Of a stretch of 64,000 nt of DNA, positions 52,231 to 61,730 are shown in pieces (position 1 is the first letter of the stretch; every line of letters starts with the position of its first letter). Source of the stretch: Candidatus Ideonella esbjergensis (lineage in GTDB: Bacteria; Pseudomonadota; Gammaproteobacteria; Burkholderiales; Burkholderiaceae_C). Location: contig JADJLP010000004.1 of assembly GCA_016710065.1 (NCBI GenBank), positions 105,766 to 169,765 on the forward strand. Reading direction: 5' to 3'. The position numbers and the translations under genes are program-made. The notes under the pieces were generated by a model. The model saw only the letters and a list, made by a program, of their open reading frames with translations, searched no databases and was not told the DNA's origin.

Positions 52231-53767
52231 GGCAAGTCTTCCACACGGGTGATGGTGACCAGGTGGTCGCGTCCACCCAAACGGCCCGCAGCGGTGACGA
52301 TCTCTGCCCAAGTGTCTTCGGCCAGCGGCTGCAATGGATGTGCAGCAGGCCGTCGCCGCTTTGCAGCGCCACGGGCGCATCGGGCGAGGCTTGCGTGGTC
52401 AGCGCCTCGCCCAGCAGGCTCAGGAACAAGGCGAAAGCATGCATGTCCAGCGTGCCAAGTTCTGACAACCGGGTCGGGCGGCCCGTGGCCAGACGCAGGC
52501 GCGCTGCCTCGATTTGGGCATGCTCTTCCTGCAGTTGCAGGGCCAGCAGCCGCCGTTCTTCATCGCGGGCCTGCACGCGGGGCATGGCGCCACGTGGCGC
52601 GGCTTCGCCGTACTCGCGCAGGCGCGGATGGATGCGCAGCGGTGGCGCCTCGGCCCAAGGGGTGTTGGCCGGCAGGTCTTGCGCACCAGGCACCAGCGCG
52701 GGGTTGAGTGAGAAATGGCGCGCCGGGTTCAGTGCAAAGGCGGCGCGCGCGAGGCGGTGGGTTTGTGCGTCGTTCTCGCAGGCTGCGAACCAACTGGCCA
52801 GGGTGCGGAAGTCGGCCGAGCGGTCGCTGCGGCCACTGCGCCGCTCGTTCAAGGCTGCCACGGCCGCCAGCAACTGCGGTATCGCGGCGCGTGCCTTCGA
52901 GCGCAGCAACTCGGCCTGCGGCGGCTCGTGGTGCGTGGCGACAAACCAGCGGCGCAGGCCTTTCCAGCGCTCACGCCAAGCCTGCCAGCCGCGCGCCACG
53001 GCATCCTGTTGCTCTTGTTCATCGCCGGGTGCGCTGTCGCGCGCTTCGCGCTGCGCAGCCTGCCAGAGCAGGGGGTCGATGCGCGGCGACAGCGCCACGA
53101 TGTGCTGGGCGATGCCGCCTGAGCGGCCCACCAGGTCGCCGATGAAGCGCTCAAGGTAGTCGATCAAGCGCTTCTTGTAGGCCAACACCGCCTGGGCCTC
53201 GGCTTGCTGCAGTTCGAGGCTGCGACCGATGCCGGCCATGAAGGCCTGGGCGTTGTCGGCCAGGCTCTCGAACACGCGCACCAGGTCGCGCAGCTCGCCA
53301 TGCACTTTGGCGGCATCCGGCGCGGGGCCGTCGGCCAAGGCCGTCAGGGCTTGCAAGCGGTGGGCGATGTCTTCGAGTGCCACGGTTTGCAGCTCGGCAC
53401 GGCGACGCAGCGTGCGTGCAAACGTGGTGAGCGCCGCCTCCACGGCCTCGCCGCCTTGCGACAGCCGGTACAGGTAGCGGGCGCGGTAGTAGTCACCGAT
53501 GCTGGCCACCCGCGCCATGTCGGGCTGCGATTCGAGATTGCCCCATTCGGTGAGTTGCGCCAGCGCGGCCTGAATGTCCTCGATCCGGGGCGAAGCCTGC
53601 CCGGGCAAGGCCTCCCAACGGCCCTCGGCCAAGACCTCGTCGGGGCGCAGGTGCAAACGGAACTGGCGTTTGGCGGCGGAGAAGCAGTCCATCACGCTGC
53701 GGTAAACCACGGCCTTGTCCGCGCTGACGTGTCGGAACAGGTTGGCTTGCAGGTCCGTGTTCATCAT
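52227..53767 (-). CDS. jetA: Wadjet type II kleisin subunit JetA (TIGR02677/DUF2397, one apparent frameshift)
   Basis: A protein of about 513 residues of the TIGR02677 (DUF2397) family, from the ATG at 53767 or the next ATG at 53764 (NTDLQANLFRHVSADKAVVY). The N-terminal winged-helix part has YRSVMDCFSAAKRQFRLHL and LTEWGNLESQPDMARVASIG. The middle is helical (IGRSLELQQAEAQAVLAYKK). Near the end the frame shifts at about 52333-52337. Restoring one base gives LQPLAEDTWAEIV, ending ITRVEDLP and a TGA that overlaps the jetB ATG. It should act as the MukF-like kleisin closing the SMC ring. It is the first gene of the operon and faces hipB. Confidence 0.85.
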
Positions 53768-53950
53768 GCGGCTTGGTGCGCCCCTCCCAGTGGTTTCATT
53801 GCCAAGGTGCCGTTGGCCTGTTTGCTGTGCAAAGTGCACTTGCTGGCGACACTATTTTGGCACATGGGAATGATGGCAATCCCACCATTCGGGGCAAGAA
53901 AAGCTATTATTCTGGCTATTATATTCGTGTAAGCATAGAATATTGGTGTC
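53768..53950. promoter_or_regulatory. AT-rich divergent promoter region between jetA and hipB
   Basis: This 183-bp gap is clearly richer in A+T than its surroundings, most of all at 53890-53945. On the plus strand TAGAAT at 53936-53941 ends 9 nt before the hipB ATG, again close to leaderless spacing. Two direct repeats of gctattat (53903-53910 and 53915-53922) precede it and are candidate HipB operator half-sites. Promoters for jetA on the minus strand must also lie here. Such AT-rich DNA is a natural H-NS target. Confidence 0.5.
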
Positions 53951-54454
53951 ATGGCCAAGAAGACAGCAGCACTACTCCCCGCCACCGACGCGCTGGTTCG
54001 GCAGTTCGGTGAACGCCTGCGCCTGGCGCGCTTGCGTCGGCGGCTTCTGGCCAAGCAGGTTGCGGAGCGAGCCGGGATGTCTCCCATGACGCTGCGCAGC
54101 CTGGAGCGAGGTGGTTCGGGGGTGACCCTGGGGGCCTACCTTGCCGTCATGCAGGTGCTGGGCATAGAAAGGGATCTCGACTTGCTCGGCAAGACTGATC
54201 CTGTGGGCCGAGAACTCCAGGATGCACAACTGCCCGCGCCCACCCAGACGAAGCGCCCCAGCGTGTTGACGTCAGCCCAGCGGTCGGCGACCAAGGGGGA
54301 GGCGTCCAACCGGGAAGTCGGGAAGCAACGCAAGCCTTCGGAAGTTGCACGGGACTGGATCAAGAAGAGTGACTTCGCCAGTTCAGATGCACTGGCTGGT
54401 TTGATCACCCCATTGTCATCGCTGAAGTCGCCGCTGAAGAAGAAAGGGCGTTGA
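53951..54454 (+). CDS. hipB: HipB-like XRE-family antitoxin
   Basis: A 167-residue protein. Residues about 14-75 form an XRE/Cro-type helix-turn-helix: LRLARLRRRLLAKQVAERAG then MSPMTLRSLERGGSGVTLGA. The remaining 90 or so residues are basic, rich in Ser and Lys, and end SPLKKKGR. This is much longer than E. coli HipB (88 residues), so the tail may hold the toxin-binding part. It lies 4 nt before hipA, the normal antitoxin-first order. It should neutralise HipA and repress the operon through sites in the AT-rich region upstream. Confidence 0.85.
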   Translation: MAKKTAALLPATDALVRQFGERLRLARLRRRLLAKQVAERAGMSPMTLRSLERGGSGVTLGAYLAVMQVLGIERDLDLLGKTDPVGRELQDAQLPAPTQTKRPSVLTSAQRSATKGEASNREVGKQRKPSEVARDWIKKSDFASSDALAGLITPLSSLKSPLKKKGR

Positions 54455-54458
54455 TTCC

Positions 54459-55727
54459 ATGGCCGCGACCATCGCCGTCTATGCAGACTGGGTTGGCCTC
54501 GCAGAGTCGCTGCGGCTGGGGTGGTTGCATGCCTGGCGCGGAGCAGGCCGGGAGGTTTTCGAGTTTGAGTTTGACGCCGCAGCACTGGCGCACCCCGCTG
54601 CTGCAAGCTTGCACCTGGATCCTCGCCTGGGCCTGTACGGAGGGAGGCAGCACCCGCCGCAGGGCCACGAAACCTTTGGTGTGTTCGCTGACGCGAGCCC
54701 GGATCGCTGGGGCAGGCTGCTGATGCGCCGTCGGCTTGAGCGCGCCCAACGGGCTGGGCAGGTGGGCAGGGCCATGCGCCTCCACGAGTCGGACTACTTG
54801 CTCGGCGTACACGACACTTATCGCTCAGGCGCTCTGCGTTTTCGGCTGGCTGACCAGGGGGACTTCCTTGACAACCAGCATCGCGCGGCCGCTCCGCCAT
54901 TGGTGCAGTTGCGGGAGCTCGAAGCCGCCAGTCTGGCGCTGGAGCAGGACGAAGACAACACGGCCGCCGCAGGCGATGACTGGCTTCGGATGCTGATCGC
55001 ACCGGGCGGATCCCTTGGTGGTGCACGGCCCAAGGCCAGCGTGGTCGATCCCGACGGGCAGTTGTGGATCGCCAAGTTTCCCAGTATTCGCGATGAACAT
55101 GATGTGGGCGCCTGGGAACTGCTGGTGCAGACCCTCGCCAAAGGATGCCAACTCCGCGTGCCGTCCGGCCTGGCGCGCCACTTTGCCAGCCCCCATCACA
55201 CCTTCCTGATCAAGCGCTTTGATCGCACGCCCGACGGGCGGCTGCACTTTGCATCGGCCATGACACTGACCGGGCACATCGACGGCGAGGAAGCCTCAAC
55301 AGGCGTGAGCTACCTGGAGATCGCGCATGTGCTAATCGCACACGGTTGCCAGGCGGCAGAGGATCTGCGCGAGTTGTGGTCGCGCATCGTGTTCAACATG
55401 CTCGTGTCCAACGCTGATGATCACTTGCGCAACCATGGCTTCATCCTCGTTCCCGGCAAGGGCTGGCGCCTGTCCGAGGCCTATGACATGAACGCCGTCG
55501 CTGACGCCCACGGGCTCAAGCTCAACGTGAGTGAATCGGACAACGCCATGGATCTCGACCTGGCCCGCTCCGTGGCACCGTACTTCCGGGTTCGCAAGCG
55601 CCAGGCGGACGAGATCATCGACCGTTGCGGGGCTGTCGTGAGGCAGTGGCCAAGGATCGCCGAGAGTCTGAAGATTTCCGCCGGGGGAGAGGAGCGCATG
55701 GCGGATGCTTTCCGACTCGCCGGGTGA
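54459..55727 (+). CDS. hipA: HipA-like serine/threonine kinase toxin
   Basis: A 422-residue HipA-family kinase from the ATG at 54459 (MAATIAVYADWVG). The N-terminal HipA region includes YGGRQHPPQGHETFGVFADA and RWGRLLMRRR. The glycine-rich ATP loop and lysine are in APGGSLGGARPKASV and LWIAKFPS. The catalytic loop is FNMLVSNADDHLRNHGF, with the conserved aspartates, followed by LSEAYDMNAV, the metal-binding DxN-type site. It should phosphorylate a translation-related target (GltX in E. coli) and slow growth. All key residues look intact. It pairs with hipB and lies beside the Wadjet operon. Confidence 0.9.
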   Translation: MAATIAVYADWVGLAESLRLGWLHAWRGAGREVFEFEFDAAALAHPAAASLHLDPRLGLYGGRQHPPQGHETFGVFADASPDRWGRLLMRRRLERAQRAGQVGRAMRLHESDYLLGVHDTYRSGALRFRLADQGDFLDNQHRAAAPPLVQLRELEAASLALEQDEDNTAAAGDDWLRMLIAPGGSLGGARPKASVVDPDGQLWIAKFPSIRDEHDVGAWELLVQTLAKGCQLRVPSGLARHFASPHHTFLIKRFDRTPDGRLHFASAMTLTGHIDGEEASTGVSYLEIAHVLIAHGCQAAEDLRELWSRIVFNMLVSNADDHLRNHGFILVPGKGWRLSEAYDMNAVADAHGLKLNVSESDNAMDLDLARSVAPYFRVRKRQADEIIDRCGAVVRQWPRIAESLKISAGGEERMADAFRLAG

Positions 55728-55768
55728 GACTGTTGAGGGCTGCCGCCAAAACCCGGCAATGCCTGTGA

Positions 55769-56422
55769 GTGATGTCAGCGTTCATGTGGGGTCCAGCCTT
55801 TGGGAAACGATCGAGAGGCGTGAGGGAGAATGGCTCACCATGTTCGAGCAGCTTTCCTGACAGGTTTTCGCCTGACGCCACCCGGCCCACTGACCGCTTG
55901 TTCTTTGCGATCCGGCCCAGTGACGAGGCTTGCGCGCAGATGGTCAAGCTCACAGCTCACCTGCGCGCCGAACACGGCTTGAAGGGCTCGCCCATCAAGC
56001 CCGAGCGCCTGCACAGTACCCTGCACCACCTCGGCGACCATGTGGGTGTGCCGCGAGCCCTGGTGGACCAGGCCCACGCGGCGGCAGCCAGCCTGGCTGT
56101 GCCGGCCTTTGATGTGGCGTTTGACCGCGTGGCCAGCTTCGCCCGGCCGCGCAATCTGCCGCTGGTGCTGCGTGGTGACAAAGGCCTGGTGCCCCTGGTG
56201 GCGTTTCAGCAGGCGCTGGGTGCTGCCATGGCCCGCAGCGGTCTGGGTCGCCGGGTGGAAGCGCATTTCACGCCCCACGTCACGCTGCTGTACGACGACA
56301 TGCAGGTGACAGAGCAGGGTATCGAGCCCATCGTCTGGACGGTGGATGAGTTGGTGCTGGTGCACAGCCTGCTGGGGCAGACCGTGCACATGACGCTGGC
56401 GCGCTGGCCGCTCAAGGCCTGA
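55769..56422 (+). CDS. thpR: RNA 2',3'-cyclic phosphodiesterase (2'-5' RNA ligase family)
   Basis: A protein of up to 217 residues in the 2H phosphoesterase family. Recognisable sequence begins at DRLFFAIRPSDEA, about 43 residues into the frame. The two HxT/S motifs are RLHSTLHHLGDH and PHVTLLYDD. The start is uncertain: GTG at 55769 or ATG at 55772 opens the frame, but no methionine lies near the domain start, so a non-AUG start nearer 55880 or a small error is possible. Members open 2',3'-cyclic phosphates or ligate 2'-5' RNA. It lies just after hipA on the same strand. Confidence 0.82.
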   Translation: MMSAFMWGPAFGKRSRGVRENGSPCSSSFPDRFSPDATRPTDRLFFAIRPSDEACAQMVKLTAHLRAEHGLKGSPIKPERLHSTLHHLGDHVGVPRALVDQAHAAAASLAVPAFDVAFDRVASFARPRNLPLVLRGDKGLVPLVAFQQALGAAMARSGLGRRVEAHFTPHVTLLYDDMQVTEQGIEPIVWTVDELVLVHSLLGQTVHMTLARWPLKA

Positions 56423-56498
56423 TGCGGGGCGCCCCGGCCTTCGGCCGGTCGGCGCGATGCAGAATGGCGTGTGGCGTATCAACCAAGTCGGAGTCGCG

Positions 56499-56714
56499 AT
56501 GAGAGGTCTGTTGGGCTTGATCGGCCTGTTGTTGGTGCTGCTGATCGTGGGCCTGAACGTCAAACATGCGCTCTCCGGCCGGGTGGCTCAGGGGCTGGCG
56601 CCCACAGCGGCGTCTCAGGCCGAGCCCGCGCGCCAACCGGTGGACGCCTACGCCCAAGAGCTGAACAAGGCCATGGCCGCCGCGGCAGCGCGCCAGGCCA
56701 GCGCCAGCGAGTGA
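56499..56714 (+). CDS. Small single-helix membrane protein, unknown
   Basis: A 71-residue protein from the ATG at 56499. Residues 2-22 form one strong membrane helix (RGLLGLIGLLLVLLIVGLNV). The remaining segment is hydrophilic, Ala/Gln-rich and probably helical, ending AAAARQASASE. No family is recognised. It lies 4 nt before the reconstructed tadA start, so it is cotranscribed with tadA. The longer in-frame start at 56457 has no better ribosome binding site. Confidence 0.6.
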   Translation: MRGLLGLIGLLLVLLIVGLNVKHALSGRVAQGLAPTAASQAEPARQPVDAYAQELNKAMAAAAARQASASE

Positions 56715-56717
56715 GCC

Positions 56718-57331
56718 ATGTCTGACTGGAGCCCCAGGACGAGCACGCCATGCGCATCGCGCTGGACCAGGCCCAGAACGCCTGGCTGGTGGGCGAGGTG
56801 CCGGTGGGGGCCGTCATCATGCGCGAGGGCCAGGTGATCGCCACCGGCTACAACCGCCCCATCACCACGCACGACCCCACGGCGCATGCCGAAATGGTGG
56901 CCTTGCGGCACGCCGCGCAGTTGCTGGAGAACTACCGCCTGCCGGATTGCGAGCTCTACGTCACGCTCGAGCCCTGTGCCATGTGCGCGATGGCGCTGAT
57001 GCACGCACGCTTCAAACGCGTGGTGTTTGGCGCCACCGACCCCAAGACCGGTGCGGCGGGCTCGGTGATCGATCTGTTCGCGCAAGACCAGCTCAACCAT
57101 CACACCGAATTGCAAGGTGGCTTGATGGCCGATGCCTGTGGCCAGATTTTACGAGATTTCTTTGCTGAGCGGCGTGCGCAGCAAAAGGCAGAGCGCCTGC
57201 TGGCCAACCCCGGCGCCGATGCCGGCCCCGAGCCCCTGGACCACGACGCCATTCCCGCTGGCGAAGCCACCGAGGTTCAGGTGTCGTCTTTGCCGCAAAG
57301 CTCCTACTCACCCGACACACCCCAAACATGA
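56718..57331 (+). CDS. tadA: tRNA adenosine(34) deaminase TadA (frameshift at codon 6)
   Basis: A deaminase of about 204 residues that converts adenosine to inosine at position 34 of tRNA-Arg. The zinc site is TAHAEMVAL (His and catalytic Glu) and EPCAMCAMALMHARF (two Cys). The uninterrupted frame begins at 56750 (MRIALDQAQNAWLVGEVPVG). The better start is the ATG at 56718 (MSDWSP), from which one C is missing in the run at 56732-56735; restoring it gives MSDWSPQDEHAMRIAL. The C-terminal 40 residues are acidic and variable. The stop overlaps the ldcA start (ATGA). Confidence 0.9.
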
Positions 57332-58227
57332 CCAGCCCGCGCAACGACATCACGCTTTATTCGCCTTCTGGCGTGCTTTTGAAGGCCGCTTCGGTGCGGC
57401 TGGCCATGCGCCGCCTCAAGGCCATGGGTTTCGTGGTGACACTTGACGAGGCCGCCCTCACCAAGCACCGCCGTTTCAGTGGTGACGACGAAGTGCGTCT
57501 GGCGGCCATCCACCGCGTGGCCCGTGCGGCTCCGTCCATCGCCATGGCCACACGCGGCGGCTACGGCATCACCCGTTTGATGGATCGCATCGACTGGAAG
57601 TTGATGGCCCGCAGCGTGGACCAGGGCACGCGCTGGGTGGGCTACAGCGACCTCACAGCGCTGCAGATGGGCCTGCTGGCCCACACCGGTGCCAGCAGTT
57701 GGTGCGGCCCTATGGCGTCCGATGATTTCGGCCGCACCGAACTGGACGAGGTGACGCCCGATTGTTTTGCCGAAGCCATGAGCGGCGAGCTGGAAGCCAT
57801 AGGCTTTCGCACCGAAACGGGCTTTGATGGTCTGGATGCCAAGGGTGTGCTGTGGGGTGGCAACCTCACCGTTCTCACCTCCATGCTTGGCACGGCACAT
57901 TGGCCCAAGGTGAAGGGCGGCGTGCTGTTCGTGGAGGACGTGAACGAGCATCCCTACCGGGTGGAGCGCATGCTGCTGCAACTGCACCAGGCGGGCGTGC
58001 TGGACGCCCAGAAGGCGGTGGTATTGGGGGCAATGAGCGATTGGCGCAAATCGCCCATGGACCGCGGCTACGACATGAAGGCCGCCGTGGCCCATGTGCG
58101 CAGCGTCACCCGCACGCCCATCCTCACCGGTTTGCCGTTCGGCCACGTGCCCACCAAGGTCACCATGCCGCTGGGCCGCAAGGTGCATGTGCTGGTGCAG
58201 GCACGCGATGTGCTCATGGGTTGGTGA
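57328..58227 (+). CDS. ldcA: LD-carboxypeptidase (peptidase S66)
   Basis: A 299-residue cytoplasmic muramoyl-tetrapeptide carboxypeptidase of family S66. The nucleophile serine is in WVGYSDLTALQ, preceded by ATRGGYGITRLMDRIDW. The catalytic glutamate lies in GVLFVEDVNEHPYRVERML and the histidine in GLPFGHVPTKVTMPLG. It removes the terminal D-Ala from recycled murein tetrapeptides. It overlaps tadA and is followed by 225 nt without a gene, then the peptide transporter. That gap holds small hairpins (for example ctcag/ctgag near 58280) but no convincing terminator. Confidence 0.93.
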   Translation: MTSPRNDITLYSPSGVLLKAASVRLAMRRLKAMGFVVTLDEAALTKHRRFSGDDEVRLAAIHRVARAAPSIAMATRGGYGITRLMDRIDWKLMARSVDQGTRWVGYSDLTALQMGLLAHTGASSWCGPMASDDFGRTELDEVTPDCFAEAMSGELEAIGFRTETGFDGLDAKGVLWGGNLTVLTSMLGTAHWPKVKGGVLFVEDVNEHPYRVERMLLQLHQAGVLDAQKAVVLGAMSDWRKSPMDRGYDMKAAVAHVRSVTRTPILTGLPFGHVPTKVTMPLGRKVHVLVQARDVLMGW

Positions 58228-58452
58228 GTCGGCTGGTGCACTCAACGCCGCAGGCCGTTGAGCGGAGAGGAGCGCCGACTCAGGCTTGGACTGAGAAAAC
58301 CCTAGGGTGGTGGGCCTGGGCCAACGCATGAATTTGTCGCACACGCCTTGCCAGGCCCCGGCTACAAGCCAGGGTCGCGGCGAGGCGGTTTTGTTTTCAA
58401 CCGCTGGTCGCGCCTATCCGCGCGACGGCCAGCGCAGACGGGGGGAATTCGC

Positions 58453-60699
58453 ATGCTCGGTGTGTTCGCGGCTGTACGCCGTGCTGCTTGGAGCCGTGCC
58501 ACGTCACGACGGTTTCTTTGCACGTTGGGGACGGTGTCGCTGTTGTCTCTGGCAACGTGCAACAACAGCCCCAGGGGAGGCCGGGGCCACCAAGTCCAAC
58601 CTGATCTACTCGGCGATGATCGAGAACACGCCCCGGCACCTGGACCCGACGGCGTCGTACTGGTCCAACGACACCTTGGTGACTTATCAGGTGTACGAAC
58701 CTCCCTATGGCTACCACTACCTGAAGCGACCCATTGAGCTGGTGGCCAAGTCGGCGGCCGAAGTGGTCAAGCCCAGCTACTACGACAAGTCCGCCAGCGC
58801 TTGGCCGATGACGCGCCAGGTGACCAGGTGGCTAGAGCGTCTATGGGGTACCCATCAAAAAAGGTATCTTGTTCCAGCCGCACCCGGCCTTCGCCAAGGA
58901 TGCTCAGGGCAACTACGTCTACCACCACATGAAGCCGGGCGAACTGGGCGAACGCCGCACGCCCATGGCCTTTGAGCAAACCGGCACGCGTGAACTGGTG
59001 GCCGAGGACTTGTCTACGCCCTCAAGCGCCACGCCACCACCCGCATCACCACGATCTTTGGCGTGTTCTCTCGAGTACGTGCTGGGATTGAAGGAATACG
59101 GCGATCTGATCAAAAAGGAAGACGCCAAGCTGCGCGAGGGCACCGACCCCGCCAGCCAGGACAAGCCCTTCCTCGATTTCCGCCGCTGGCCGCTGGCCGG
59201 CGCCACCGCGCCCGAGAAACACCTGCTGCGCATCCGCATTCATGGCAAGTACCTGCAGTGGAAGTACTGGATGCAGATGACCTTGTTGTCGCCTGTTCCC
59301 TGGGAGGCAGACGCCTTTTACGCCCAGCCGGGGTTGGCCGAGCGTGGCATCACACTCGACCAGTGGCCGGTGGGCACAGGCCCCTTCATGGTCACCGAGT
59401 TCGTGAAGGACCGCCGTATCGTGATGATGCGCAACCCGAATTACCGGGGCGAACCCTATCCCTGCGAGGGCCGAAGCCGGCCGACAAGGCCCTGGGGCTG
59501 CTGGACGACTGCGGCAAACCCACACCTTTCGTTGATGGCATCGTGGCCACGGTGGGCGCGAAGCCACCCCTCGGCAACAAGTTTCGCGACGGGTTTTGAC
59601 ACCGAAGTCTTCGAGCGCACCGACATGGGCAAGGCCTATCATGGTCGAGGCCGATGACGACGAGTGTGCGCGCCAAGTACATGGAGAAGGTTTCAACTTC
59701 CTCAATACAACGACGTCAACAGCTACGCATGCATCGGTTTCCAACATGATCGACCCGGTGATTGTCGGCGACACACCCGAGCTGCGCGAGCGCAACCGGA
59801 AGCTGCGCCAGGCCATCTCCATCGCCATCGATTGGGAGGAGTACTCCAAGGTCTTCCAAGAAGGCCGGCGTAACGGCGATGAGCCCGCTGCCACAAGGCA
59901 TACCCGGCTCGCGCGAAGGCTACCCGAAGGTGTGAACCCCGTCACCAGCAAGCTGGTGGACGGAAAGTATGTGCGACGCTCCATCGAGGATGCACGCAAA
60001 CCGATGGTGGAGGCCGGCTACCCAACGGACGGGATGTGAGAACTGGCAAGCCACTGGTCATCAATTACGACTCTACGCGGCGCCTACACCTGACGATCAA
60101 GCCGAGATCGACTGGGTGGTGCGGCAATGCGCAGAAGCTCGACATTCAATTGGAAGTGCGCGCCACCGACAACAACCAGTTCCAGGACAAGGTGCGCAAG
60201 GGCAAGCACCAGGTGTTCTGGCTGGGCTGGAACGCCGACTACCCCGACGCCGAGAACTTCTTGTTTTTGCTGTATGGACCCAACTCCAAGAGTGTCTCGG
60301 ATGGCGAGAACACTGCCAATTACCAGAACCCAGAGTACGACAAGCTCTTTGCCGAACTCAAGAGTTTGACGACGGCCCGCAAAAGCAGGCCTTGATCGAC
60401 AAGATGGTGCGCACGCTGCAAGTGGATGCCCCCTGGAGCTTTGGTTTTTACCCCTATGCGTCCGCCGTGGTGCAAGGCTGCGAAGAACTCCAAGCCCGCC
60501 ATCCTGATCCGCCGCTGATTCTGGCTGCCATGCGCCTGACCGTGCTGCCGCGAGCCGAGTTGGCGGGCCTGGAACCGTACTCCCGTGTGGTGGCACTCTT
60601 GCTGATTGCGGCGTGCCGGCGGCGGTGGCAGCTCATTGCTTCGCAGCAGCCTGCAGGCGCCGTGAGCGCACCAACGCGCGTGGCGAAGCGTTAGCCTGA
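58453..60699 (+). pseudogene. Dipeptide/oligopeptide ABC transporter binding protein, many frameshifts
   Basis: A family 5 extracellular solute-binding protein that would be about 745 residues long. It opens at the ATG at 58453 with a lipoprotein-like signal (LCTLGTVSLLSLATC). Segments then jump between all three frames: NLIYSAMIENTPRHLDPTAS, YVYHHMKPGELGERRTPMAF, LRIRIHGKYLQWKYWMQMTL, WPVGTGPFMVTEFVKDRRIV, then RNRKLRQAISIAIDWEEY and FWLGWNADYPDAENFLFLLY. The C-terminus seems to end in a membrane helix and RRRERTNARGEALA with a TGA at 60697. More than ten indels are needed. The amino acid sequence stays conserved between breaks, so this is probably low-quality sequence and not real decay. 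Confidence 0.72.
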
Positions 60700-60718
60700 T
60701 TTTGAAAAGGGAAACACC

Positions 60719-61717
60719 ATGATCGCCTTCACCATCCGCCGGGTCTTCTACGGCGTGCTGATCTTGCTGCTGGTGTGAACCTGGCCACCTTCTTCCTGTT
60801 CTATCGTCAACACGCCTGACGACATGGCGCGCTTGAACATCCCTGGCAAGCGGGTCACGCAACAGCTCATCGAGAAGTGGACGAGCGCGGCTACAACAAG
60901 CCGCTTCATCTCAACCCCACCAAGCGGGGCACCGAGCAGCTCACCGAAACCATCTTCTGGGACCGCCTCGGTCTCGCTGTTCAGATGAAGTTTGGCCTAG
61001 CCGACAGTGAGAGCGCTGGGGCGACATTGGCCACGAGGTGAGCGAGCGCATGTGGATCAGCAAGCATGCAGTTGGCCATGCCCATCTTCATCTTGCAGGT
61101 GGTCTTCAGCACCGCCTCTGCCTTGTTGTTGGTGATGTGTTCCGCAACACCAAGCCTGACCGGTGGGTGTCATCCTGTGCGTGTTGATGCTCTCGATCAG
61201 CAGCCTGTTCTACATCATCGTCGGCCAGTCCTTTCTCGCGTGTTCCTGCTGGTGCTCCATCTCGGGCTATACTGCCGGGGCTGGATCGCGTGCGTTTTCT
61301 GGTGTTGCCGGTCATCCTCTCGGCCATCGCCCGCCTGGGGCGCACCGAGGCCCGTTTGTACCGCGCCATGTTCCTCGAAGAGATCGGCAAAGACCATGCG
61401 CGCACCGCCCGCGCTAAGGCTCCGAGCGAAACCGTGGTGATTGTTCCGCCACGTAGCGCCGCGCAATGCGCTGATTCCCATCATCACCAGCGCGGGTGGT
61501 TACTCGCTCCTATGTGTTCATGGGCAGCCTGGTGTTCGAGACCTTCTTCTTGGCATCCCCGGCTTGGGGGCTCTATGTGTGTGGATAGAGGCCATTGGCG
61601 TTAAGGATTTCGCCATCGTGCGCACCATGGTGTTCGTGGGTTCGCTGCTCTACGTACACCACATCCCTCATATCACATGGCCTACACCTCCAGGACCCGC
61701 GCGTCCGCCTGGCTTGA
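60719..61717 (+). pseudogene. dppB: DppB-like peptide ABC transporter permease, many frameshifts
   Basis: The first permease, from the ATG at 60719 (MIAFTIRRVFYGVLILLLV, then a frame break) with aaaaggga as ribosome binding site. Fragments in three frames follow: MQLAMPIFILQVVFSTASAL, RVRFLVLPVILSAIARLG, and EARLYRAMFLEEIGKDHART, which is the EAA-type loop that contacts the ATPase. Then come NALIPIITSAGGY and DFAIVRTMVFVGSLLYV. The end is RVRLA with TGA at 61715. The unusually long periplasmic insert (about residues 30-110) is typical of large DppB homologues. At least eight indels interrupt it. Confidence 0.68.
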
Positions 61718-61730
61718 GGAGCACAACGCA

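Noticed and set aside
45443..55768. Integrase-borne island with direct-repeat attachment sites
   Set aside because: No integrase, transposase or tRNA was found, and I could not find a copy of the guaA 3' end near the far border.
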